Origin: Protea cynaroides
Lineage: Eukaryota > Streptophyta > Magnoliopsida > Proteales > Proteaceae
Length of the DNA: 64,000 nt
NCBI GenBank assembly: GCA_028583415.1
Contig: CM053269.1
Location: 54,053,007 to 54,117,006, forward strand
Direction of reading: 5' to 3'
Shown here: in pieces, positions 1-9,685 of the stretch
How positions within the stretch are numbered: the stretch's first letter is position 1
Layout: the number at the start of each line of letters is the position of its first letter
Translations under genes and position numbers: made by a program
Notes under the pieces: model-generated
What the model saw: the letters and a program-made list of their open reading frames with translations, nothing else
Databases searched by the model: none
What the model was told of the DNA's origin: nothing

Positions 1-230
1 CATGTTCTCGCCGAGATCTCGGCGAGATCTCGCCGAGATCTCGCGAGAATTAGCGAGATTAACCGAGAATACCGAGATCTCGGCGAGATCTCGGCGAGAT
101 CTCGGCGAGAACATGTAAATGCCGAGACGAAAAGGGTTATCGACCCTATTTTCGTCTCGGTTAGTTGCGAAACTGGCGAAATCGGCGAGATCTCGGCGAG
201 ATCTCGCCGAGATTTCATTCCATGCGTTGA
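1..230. repeat. CGAGATCTCGG palindromic repeat block
   Basis: The first 114 bases form an inverted repeat with arms of about 43 bases; it begins CATGTTCTCGCCGAG and ends with the reverse complement. Each arm is built from repeated CGAGATCTCGG units that are palindromes themselves. A second hairpin follows at about 122-161 (CCGAGACGAAAAGGGT pairing across a short loop), then more units to about 217. The block is cut by the window edge. It looks like the end of a foldback element or a degenerate satellite-like segment; a related CTCGAG-rich block lies at 31215-31720. Confidence 0.8.
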
Positions 231-1023
231 TCAAACGATTGCTCAAAAATCAAACCTTGAAACTATACTATCTTATAATCCAACTCAAATAGATAACATT
301 AATAAAAAGATCCCCTAAACCTACCAGTGGCAGCCTAGTGTCTGCAAACTATAATCATACTGAAAATAAAATTGTCTTTACATTGAAACTTAAAAGCCTA
401 CTACAACCATTCTAATAAATAAAATATTAACAACTACAAGGGGTAAACCTCGTGTATCCTTGAGGCTTCTCCATGCTCTGCTTCATTGACATCGTCATTT
501 GAGACATTCATTGTAAGGGTGAGCTTTCCAACTCAGTAAGATAGAGCGTAGAAAATACACAACACTAACACAAGCACAACACATTTCAAATAAATGCAAA
601 TGCAAATGCAAGAAAATATCGACTTCATTTATTTTAGAACAATCCACCTTAAAACTTCCATCTCTGGCCAACTGCCAGGAATAACTTGCTGCCACTGTCT
701 TAGTAGAGATTTAACATGGCCATATTTTGGTTACCCCTCTATGACCTTGACAACTTAGTCATCCTTTTATATGACCCTGGCAACTCACATCTGCAGCTCC
801 ATGGATTATGAATCTGGTGGTACTCACCCACCCTCATAGTTCACATTTACTTTCTTCTTGGCACAGAACAATCAATCGCTCATATCTCATCACATTCTTT
901 ACTTCACATTCCTCACTTTCACACATTACTAAAGATGCATGTCGCAACTACTACTCATACATACTCTTAGCACATGCAAATATGAAGCATGATTAGAGCC
1001 AATATCTTTCAACACCTTTTGCA

Positions 1024-1065
<42 letters not shown>

Positions 1066-1289
1066 AACTATTAACAAATATCAACATCAGTAAATCATAT
1101 ATATCATAGTTACCATTGCATTCAGAACATCAAGTTTCTCTCAATATAGGCAAAAAAATATTATTTTGCTACAGCTTATGATCTATCCATCGCAAACACA
1201 TACTTTGAAAAGAGAGAGGAGCATCTAGTCACCTTCAAAAGTGGGCATCATAAAAGTCAAATAGATTTTTTTTTATGTAAAAGGTCCGA
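231..1289. other. Non-genic flank with AT microsatellite
   Basis: No exon or protein family is recognisable on either strand. The stretch contains an (AT)n microsatellite at about 1027-1063 and otherwise AT-rich unique-looking sequence. It may be an intron or upstream region of the membrane-protein gene whose last exons lie at 4890-8707. Confidence 0.5.
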
Positions 1290-2773
1290 GAGGTTGTTAT
1301 GTAAGGATTGTAAAGTTCAACCCGAGGAGAGCCTAACCACTCAACATAGATTCTTGGTCATAGATATGTGTTTCAGACTCTCACTATGCCGAATCGTAAG
1401 AAAGGTTAGGTTTTTTGCCCTAGGATAATGTGGTGGGGCTTAAAAGGAAATACCTTGAAAGCTTTTACTGATAATGTGGTCAAACAAGGAATGTGGGACT
1501 TTGAGGGAGACTTTAGTAGAATGTGGAACGAGATGATTTTTTGTATTAAGAAAGTTGCTAAAGATGTCCTAGGTGTATCAAAAGGAAAACATCATTCCCC
1601 CCTAGAGAGTCTTGGTGGTGGGATGATGAGGTTTAAACAGCCATTAAAACTAAGAAAGATAGGTTTAAGACATGGCAAAAGACTAAGGATATAAAGGATC
1701 TAAAAATGTATAGATTTGTCAGAAATGAAGTCAAAAAGTTGTGGGAAAAGTAAGGGCGAAGAAATATGAAGATCGATCTTCATATCAATCTTAGCACAAA
1801 AGAAGGAGAAAAGCTGTCTATAAAATAGTTAAGATAAGGGAAAGGAAGAGTAGAGATTTAAACCATGTTAGATGTATTAAAAGTGTAGATGGTAAAGTTC
1901 TAGTAAGGGATGAAGACATTAAAGAGAGATTGAACAATTATTTCTACAACCTATAAAATGGAGACACTTCGAGTAATAGTGTCCTAGATTACTACATTGC
2001 CCACCATATTACCACAGGTCGTACATATATACATAATATTTCGGACAGAAGTGAAAGAAGCTTTAAGAAGGATGAATGTAGGCAAAGCATCAGGCCCAGA
2101 TGAGGTCTCAATAGAAGTTTGGAAGAGCTTAGGAATGTATAGAGTATCTTGGCTAACTAAGCTATTCAATAAAATTATGAGCTCAAAGAAAATGCCAAAT
2201 GAATGGAGGAGAAGCATTGTGGTTCCTATTTATTAAACAAAGCTGATATTCAAAGCTGCAATAACTATAGAGGCATATAACTAATGTGTCATTACTACGA
2301 AATTATGGGAGAGTAATTGAAACTAGCATGAGAAAAGAAACTACTATTACGGAGACCCAGTTTGATTTTATGCTAGGTAAATCCATGACAAAAGTTATAT
2401 ACTTGCTGAGGAGACTCATGGAAAGATGCAGGGAAGGCAAGAATGACCTCCATATGGTCTTTATTGGTCTAGAAAAAGCTTATGATAAAGTTCCTAGAGA
2501 GTTAATCTGGCATGTACTAGAGAAAAGAAGTGTTTCAAGCAAATATGTGGACATAGTTAAGGATATGTATTATAATGTGGTGACTAGTGTGAAAACCGTT
2601 GGGAGTCAAGGTAGTAAATTCCAATCACATTGGGTTTACATCAAAGATCAACTTTTAAGCCTTATTTGTTTGTCCTCATTATGGATGATTTAATCAGAGA
2701 CATTCAAGATGAAGTTCCACGGTGCATGCTTTTTGCCAATGATATTGTTTGGTGGATGAGACAAAAGCAGGGA

Positions 2774-3910
2774 TGATGCAGTAGCAATATCATGGATGGA
2801 TCGATACGAGTCGATTTGGCTACCCAAGCCAAACCTGAACCAGCTCAAACGCAAACCCATTTTTTGGTCTGGAAATGGTTGGTAGAGGATTAGTTAGAAT
2901 TGAAAGTTTTAGTATTAGGTTTCCTTATTTATTATTTCTGTTTTGAATAGGGATTTTATTCCATAAAGAGTTTATTTCATAAGGATATTATTTAGTTTTT
3001 AAAATTATGTCAATTAGATTAGGAATGTTATTTCCTTTATAAAGGCGTGTAATAGAGTAATCAATAGTGAAGATTTTGAAGAAGAAATTATAATTGAAAT
3101 TGGAGCTTAGTCTCGTGAGTGGCTGCTAGCCAGAAATCCCCAATCCCCTCCCTCTCTGTGTCTCTCTCTTTCATCTCTGAACATTAATCGAACCAACCCA
3201 GGTCTGCCTCCTTCCCTCTTCTTCTTTCCTCCCTGTCTTTTCCTTTTCTTCTTCATGCTCCCCTATTTTAGTGGTAAACCCTAGCCCATTAAAAACCCTT
3301 CGATCTTCCTCATCCCTTCTTCTTTACCAGTGCAACTTTGGGTGAGAGTTCCTTTCCCATAGACGATTCTAATCCCTGGTGCTTACCTCCTGAAGGCATC
3401 TAGGCTGAGAGAATCAAGCTGCAAATCAAACCTGCAACTTCCTTTACCGCCAAGATCAGTTTCAGTCTTGGGTGCTCTTTATTTCCTTCTTGTTTAGAAC
3501 CAAAATTGGTGGGAATCGATTGACCAGAGGATTGCGATTCATTCCCTGAAATTTCAGACTATTTGGGCTTCATACGAGAGAGATTCCTCTCTCCCAACAA
3601 ATCTGGTTTCCGCCTCCTGTGCCTATCGTGAGTTTAAGAAGAAGATGACCTTTTATTTGGTTTAATATTTTTATTACCTTTTTCTAGTTTTGCCCTCATC
3701 CATTTAGCCTTTATTATAAGTATGTCCTAAAGCTCTGTTTGGTTCTTTAGAGTTATTTCAGATTTCTGATTAATTACAGAACTGCCACTACTTGTTGAGT
3801 TTTGGATTTAATTACAATTCCACCACTGTTTATTGAATCAAGCTTTCATATTATTTGGGTGGGTCCACAGTGGATCTAATTAGGGTTTTCTCAACCTGGA
3901 TCCCGCATCA
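2774..3910. mobile_element. Solo LTR inserted in the LINE (1,137 bp)
   Basis: The insert starts TGATGC and ends GCATCA, and is flanked by a perfect 5-bp target duplication AGGGA at 2769-2773 and 3911-3915. Removing the insert and one AGGGA restores a continuous LINE reading frame. No coding domain lies between the ends. A TATA-like TTTATAAAGG at 3036-3045, pyrimidine-rich leader-like sequence and short inverted TG...CA ends are typical of an LTR, so this is most simply a solo LTR left by LTR-LTR recombination. The ends resemble those of the gypsy element at 21750-29056 (TGATG...CATCA). Confidence 0.85.
3036..3045 (+). promoter_or_regulatory. TATA-like box in the solo LTR
   Basis: TTTATAAAGG lies about 260 bp into the LTR, upstream of a pyrimidine-rich stretch that could be the start of R/U5. 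This fits an LTR promoter read on the plus strand. It is inferred from sequence only. Confidence 0.4.
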
Positions 3911-4889
3911 AGGGATTAACGTCAAGTTGGAGCTATGAAAATTAACATTGGAATCAAATGGTTTTAATATAAGTAGAACAAAGACAGAATATATGGTGTA
4001 TAACTTTAGTCACACAAGGACAGATAATGAGGTGGTGAACATTCATGAAAGGGAGATACAACAAAGTTATCATTTTAGGTATCTATGTTCAATCATAAAC
4101 AAAGAAGGTGATATAGACGATGATGTTTCATAGAGGGTTAAAATAGGATGGATGAAGTAGAGAAGTGCGTCTGTAGTATTGTGTGATCGATGTATCCCTT
4201 TAAAACTTAAAGGAAAATTCTATAGGACAGTCATTCGACCAGCTATGATGTATGGTGCAGAATGTTGGGCAGTTAAGAAGCATCATTTAGATAAACTTGA
4301 TTATGGTGCAGAATGTTGGCAATGAAGAATCATGGCCCATAGAGGTCGTCTATTATTATAGGATGATAGATGTATTAAATGAAGTTTTTAGCTTCTTCGT
4401 TAAACTTTTGGGTTATACTTGATCCCAAATTTTAGTGATTGGATTGCTCTTTGTATATATTTCGGGGATTATTACTTGCAAATGATTAGTTTGAGAGGAT
4501 CTATCTCAGTATGAAGCAATAAATGCTCAATATGTTTTTTTCTTCACTAACTTCTGCAACTAATCCTTATTTTTTGAAAAGACTGAATAGATGCTTCTCA
4601 GACTGAATCTGCCTTACATCTAATACAAGTATTAGTCAGCTACCATAAAGATGCAAAAATATGCGGGTTTAATTGTTTTGGTCAGGAAATATCATTTGGT
4701 CTGATATAAATTGTCATGGATGTCCAAAGCACATGTTAGCATGCCAACAGATTTAAGTAATTGCATCACATTCTCTAGAAATCCTTGAGTTAACTGCCCT
4801 GGATAAGTTGATGCACTTCCTCTGGAGAGACTTATTGCGGTGATGTATTTGTTTTTGCTTTCTTATCTCATCTTTCTTTCTCCTTACAG

Positions 4890-5872
4890 AAGCATATTTA
4901 TGGCCACCAAGGAAAGAAGATTCAAATCTTTGCGGATGGTAGCAGCTTGGCTGTCAATCCCTTTTACATAGAATCATGGTTGGATCTTCTATCTCGGACA
5001 CCCAGAGTGGCTCCTTTTCTCAAAAAGAATGATCCATTCATATTGACATTGAAGAAGGTTTATGTCTTTCTATAGCTTCATTTGTGTTTATTTGGTGTAC
5101 CTGTCTTTATGTGATTGGTTATCTGTTTGAGCACTTGAAACTGAGATGACTTCTTGTTAGATTGGTGAATTCTATGTTAGACCTGGGTTGAATGCCAATT
5201 TTTACTTTAACATCAAACCACTGACCTACTATCTTGTCCAGAAAGCACTCATTTCACTGTTTTCATCCAAAATTTGAATGTTTTAGTATGCATTTTCTGT
5301 ATACATGTTCTGATATTTCCAATTCTAGTTCCTCATATATTTGTAGAGACAACTGTTACAACTTACAATACACTTTTGCTGTAAATTCTTTACAAGCAGC
5401 CACTTCACTGTAGATCTCTGCTCTGGTTTATTGTTGAAAAGCCACATTTTGAGCTGCAATATTTGTCTTCATGCCTGCTACTCTTGGTGGTTGGTTCGTG
5501 GGCCATATGGAGCCACCATTGAATCAATTGGATCTGCCCATCATATGCTCTCTTGTCAAATTGAAATTTTGAAGCAATTTTTTTATGACAAGATTTACAT
5601 TCTCCAATGTATTAAAGGATGATTGATGTATTTCCGAACCAGATAACTTATTTCACATGTTGGCCCAAAAAAATAAAAATTCTATCCTTGATGTGTAGTT
5701 ATGTCAAAAATCTTTTTTGGACACTACGAAAAGTTCATTTAATGTCCAAAATCTTTTGCAGACCTTCTAAGTGGTTCTATTTTTTTGTCCAGTAGTTTCC
5801 ATCTAAAAGTATTACTGGTTTCCTCTTCATATTTTTGCAACAATTCTCCATTACATGATGAAACTTCTCCTT

Positions 5873-5909
<37 letters not shown>

Positions 5910-8707
5910 AAAGAACACCCCCCTTAAAGAACACCATTTCTTCACTACTTCGTGCAATTAATCTTTGCTGTAAAACTAAAGATTATGCTTCTTCGGCAGG
6001 AATTATCAGATCACGTGGCTGAGGTGAATGTGCAGCATGAAGTACTCGATGGGATGTTCACTTTTTATGATTTGACAAGCGCTACACTTAATATATATCA
6101 GGTACTAATCAATATCTCCAGTGTTAGCTCACTCAAAATTCTAATGAGTCAAGCAGATCTTAGGTTTCTTCACTAGTTTATCTGACCACAACTAGGGTTA
6201 GAAAATAAATATAAACATCTACAAAAAGGAAAATATTAGGGGAAGAGGGAACATTAAGTCGGGTGTCAATCGGTCAGTTCGGTCTGGTTTCGGTCCGTGC
6301 TGAATCGATTTCAGTCTTGTACACTCAAGCACAAAACCAAACTACTAAGAAACTTTCGATTTCGAGGTTTTATCGGGCTGGCTTAATGGGCTATTATCGG
6401 TTCACTATCAGTACTGTTGCGGTTTCTTATAGGTATATTTAGTAAAAAGTTGGTTTAATGGGCTCTATCGGGCCATTGTCGGGCTGGTCCAGTTTCAGTT
6501 TCTTACATGTAAAGTTAGTAAAAGGTTGTCTTATTGGGCTCTTATCAGTCCATTATTGGACTAGTTCAGTTTCAGGTTGGAGCCCATTGGGTCATTTTGT
6601 TTTGGGTTCATCAATTGATGTGGTCTGTTTTCGGTTTTTCACTGGGCTCTAAAAACACTGCCCAATAAAGTTTGTATTGGTTCGGTCCAGGCCCAATCGG
6701 GCTTAGTTCGGTTTTGGTTTTCAGCTAGGTCCCAATTTGATGCCCCTACATTTAGCCAATAATCACAATACCAGCAAACAATGTTAAATTTCAGTTTTTG
6801 GTAAGAGAAATGATGTTCGACGTTAGGGTTAGATTTGTAAGGTCAAACAATGGCCATATGAGCTCACTTTGTATCTTTATCTGGTCTAAACTGGAATCTC
6901 TCCCTGGGTATGTGAGAACTCGTGGAGTTTGGCAGCCACTGACCTTTTAGAGTAAGAGGGGAAATCTTAGGTGGCTATTTGTCTTTCCAGCAACCATTTG
7001 GATAGTCTAGGAAGAGAGGAACAATGGGGTGTTTAGTTGGTTGAGGATTTCTCAGGAGGTTGTTATTGAGGTCATCATGTTGACGACTGTGAAATGGACC
7101 TTGACATTGGAGGCATTTTGGGTATATCTGTGCACCACTTTTGAGGCGTTGGGATCTCTTTGGTCCTGGATGAGGTTCTCCAGTCTTGGATCCTGCCACC
7201 TCCAAATTCCTTTAGGTTGAACACTGATGGTACTTCTTTTGGTAACCCGGGGCTCTGTTATAGGAGGCATATTTAAAATTGGGTATAGTGTTGCTGGTTT
7301 TTTCAGGTCCCATTGTCTTAGCTAACTCCATCACAGCTGAATTAAGAGCAATTATTCCAGGGCTGGAGTTAACTCTAGCCAATTGTTGGAGCCCTATGAT
7401 CCTAGAAAGTGATTCTTTGTTAGCGACTTGGTGGCTTCAGGCTCATAAAAGGGGTCATGGAGTTACTTGTACCTTATTAGGTAAGAATAGGGAGAGGGCA
7501 GGCCTTGGCACGCAATAGTAAGGTTGCCCCATTGTGACCTGTTGGTCATGGGTTCAAATATGGAAAAAGCCTCTCTGCGAAGCGCAAGTAAGGCTGCATA
7601 CATATGCCCCTTCCCTGATCCCGCAGTTGCTCATGCACTGGGTACGCCCATTTTAGGTTAAGACTCGGCCCCTTTCTGCCCAAGGGTATTTCTCTTTTCC
7701 TTGGAGGAGATTGACCGATTCCATTGCAGTCGAAATGTGGCTAAGGGTGGTGTGGTACCAAGGTTAAATCCAGGTGTCGGCCATGTCTCAAACCAATACA
7801 GCCGATCCTTCCAATCCGATACCAATTACAGGAAGAAAAAAAATTGTAGATTGCAGGTTAAATTTTTAAGATCTTTTGTCAGGGGTTGGTATTGGGTAGG
7901 CCATATTAGCCATGTTAACTTGATATTGGGCGGGACTGATCCCAATTCACTGACTGACCCCTCCTTAAAAATCAGTGGAGACAGGCACTTAGAATCACCA
8001 AATGGTGCGAGTTTGGACTAATCCAGCCAATCCCAAGCTGAGTTGACTGGGAATCAGATTGGTAGCAGCCACTACCAATCCAGTTCCAATTTCTGATCAC
8101 CTAAATCCTTGGGTGGTTTTCATTAAAAAATAGCTTTGAATGAAATCTGGGACCATGCCCTCTCTCTTCTTAACCCCTTTTTCTGGGAGGAGGGGCTCGG
8201 CTATGAATGAAATCTCATTTGGTAGTAGGATACTGCTTGGTTGATACCAGCCAAAAAGCATGTATTTGCAGCCAAAAAGCACTAACAAGGAAAAAAAATG
8301 TTCAAATGGGTTGGTTGCAATGTTCAATTGCAACCCGGCATTACTTTGCAGAATATTATGTGCAGTTCTACACAATGTGGAAGGATAAGAAATTTCTGCT
8401 GTTGAGGAGGGCACTTTGTTTTGGTCTTTTCCAAGTAGAGCCTGACTCAATTCTGATTTTATTTTTGCAGGTAGCTAGTGTAACATTTGACCTGCTTCTG
8501 CTTCTTGTGTTGGGATCGTATTTGATACTGCTTTTCAGTTTTCTTGTCATCACAACCAGGGTATGCTCTCTCACATGCCACTTTTTTTACTTTACACCAC
8601 CAGGGAAGGCGAAGCCATCTAAACATGAAATGTGTTTCATGCAGGGTGTTGATGATCTCATCAGCTTATTCCGCCGACCTACCTCCCGCAAGGTTAAAAC
8701 AGCATAA
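4890..8707 (+). CDS. 3' part of unrecognised membrane-protein gene (last four exons)
   Basis: Four exons join in phase 0 with GT-AG introns: 4890-5057, 6000-6101, 8471-8560 and 8645-8707 (stop TAA). They encode the last 140 residues. The first exon follows TTCTCCTTACAG and reads KHIYGHQGKKIQIFADG...; the second contains HVAEVNVQHEVLDGMFTFYD; the third is one strongly hydrophobic segment (LLLLLVLGSYLILLFSFLVI), a clear transmembrane helix; the last is a short basic tail ending RKVKTA. The product is therefore probably anchored near its C-terminus with a short basic end. I do not recognise the family. Upstream exons are not seen in 1-4889; they may be short, upstream of the window, or hidden beyond the LINE, which would then be intronic. 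The intron at 6102-8470 carries a hAT-like MITE, a LINE fragment and a SINE. Confidence 0.7.
5881..5909. repeat. (CT)n microsatellite
   Basis: Preceded by a C run, this dinucleotide tract lies about 90 bp upstream of the acceptor of the 6000-6101 exon and may extend the local polypyrimidine content of the intron. Confidence 0.9.
6259..6747. mobile_element. hAT-like MITE (489 bp)
   Basis: The ends are degenerate inverted repeats (TCGGGTGTCAATCGG on the left, reverse complement AGGGGCATCAAATTGGG on the right). They are flanked by 8-bp duplications ACATTAAG (6251-6258) and ACATTTAG (6748-6755) with one mismatch, the hAT signature. The interior is made of repeated CGGTTCGGTC/GGGCTTATCGG phrases and codes for nothing. 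The element at 60003-60672 has the same end motif (GGGTGTCAA) and the same style of interior. Confidence 0.7.
7010..7480 (+). mobile_element. LINE RNase H-domain remnant
   Basis: The plus strand reads PPPNSFRLNTDGTSFGNPG near 7195-7250 and, after breaks, ITAELRAIIPGLELTLANC and ESDSLLATWWL. These are the strand and acidic-residue motifs (D, E, D) of the RNase H domain of plant L1-type LINEs. Stops and frameshifts make it non-functional. It belongs to a different LINE group from the RTE-type copy at 1290-4345. Confidence 0.7.
7498..7660 (+). mobile_element. tRNA-derived SINE, Au-like
   Basis: The segment contains a Pol III B-box-like GGTCATGGGTTCAAAT and a downstream body with GCCTCTCTGCGAAGCG, GTAAGGCTGCATAC and a CCCTGATCCCGCAG phrase, the arrangement of Au-type plant SINEs. 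A second, better copy lies at 32290-32460. Confidence 0.65.
7740..8100. repeat. Degenerate GATACC/CCAATCC-rich repeat
   Basis: Short imperfect phrases such as CCGATAC, CCAATCC and GATTGG recur here inside the intron, without a recognisable end or coding domain. Similar composition is seen at 30420-31120. It is probably decayed transposable-element interior. Confidence 0.35.
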
Positions 8708-9685
8708 CCAAGAGGTTTTAATTCACCGGAGCCATGTATGATTGGTGTTGCAGATTCTTCGTTGTAGCTTTTAGTTGAAAGCTCCGCAATCAGCCTTTGA
8801 ATTGGTGCATAGATGGTCCATCATGTACGTTAGAGAATGTCAGCAACAACCTGTTTGGTTGTTTTGTTGCAAGGGAAATAAATGGAAGGGAAGTGAAATT
8901 AATTTAAAACAAAGATGAATTTTTGTAATCATTACCCAACATTTTTGTGTAGTTAAATTATTGCAACTCTGGTTATTAAATTTTACTCTGTAATTTGAAA
9001 TGGTTAGTATCACGTTTAATTACCGAATATAGAATGAGTTTGAAGTTAAATTACATGCTCGTGATTACAAAAGTACCAGGTTTGTTCTCTTCTTTTTGGG
9101 GTGTTAATTCATTCTTTTATTCAATCAAAAAAAATTCCCTCTTTTTTTTTTTGCCAAATCAATTCCACTTCCCTTTCCGAGCCTTCGGGTGGAAAATGAA
9201 TTTAATTGCTTTCCAATGCAAGAAAAATTTTGTTTCTCATAAGAATGAGGATATTGCTTTGAATGAAAAAAAAATAAATCTGGCCGAAGTTAGGGGGTAT
9301 CTTTTTCATTATCAGGGTTTACGATGACATCTGAAAAATATAATTATCAAATAGGCAAGAATTGTAAAATTACCCAAGAATGATTATAAAAATGCCCCTT
9401 TTTTCCAAACCAATTTTCCTTCCGTTCCTTTTAATTTGCAACTAGACAGCCGTGGAAGGCCCAAAGAAAATGAATCTGACAGTTTTCTAAATGCAAGATG
9501 AAATTTTGTAGAATTAGGACTTTTTTTTTTCCAATGCAAGAAATTTTAGCCGATGCTTGGGTATAACCTATTTATTATCAGGTTCAACAATCTGCTCATT
9601 TGCAATGCTTTACACGTCTGAACAATGTCAGGTATAAAAGATGTGCAAGGGAGGGGAAGGATTCCAAGGGGACAAATATTTCCAA
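8708..9685. other. Convergent intergenic region
   Basis: This 980-bp AT-rich stretch separates the stop codon of the membrane-protein gene (+) from the stop codon of the RRM gene (-), so it should hold both 3' UTRs and poly(A) sites. No other feature is visible apart from T-rich runs near 9140 and 9520. Confidence 0.5.

Larger units (their letters stand above)
1290..4345 (+). mobile_element. RTE-type LINE remnant split by a solo LTR
   Basis: Broken plus-strand reading frames follow the order of a plant RTE-clade non-LTR retrotransposon: the end of the endonuclease (a YKGCKVQPGESLTTQHR-like stretch near 1305), the linker beginning WWGLKGNTLKAF at 1431, RT segments (GKASGPDEV near 2077, then EKAYDKVPREL near 2474) and, after the interruption, the RT-to-tail segment (SRTKTEYM near 3969, RPAMMYGAECWAV near 4239). 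Stops and frameshifts occur throughout, so it is dead. The solo LTR at 2774-3910 splits it; the frame before base 2773 continues from base 3916. The 3' end is degraded, with a short duplicated phrase (ATGGTGCAGAATGTTGG) at about 4250 and 4303. Confidence 0.85.

Noticed and set aside
1..230. CRISPR-like array
   Set aside because: The units are palindromic and contiguous, without regular unique spacers, and the genome is a plant's.
8097..8741. Long frames overlapping the 8.5-kb exons as separate genes
   Set aside because: The exons at 8471-8560 and 8645-8707 fit GT-AG splicing; the longer frames merely read through intron.
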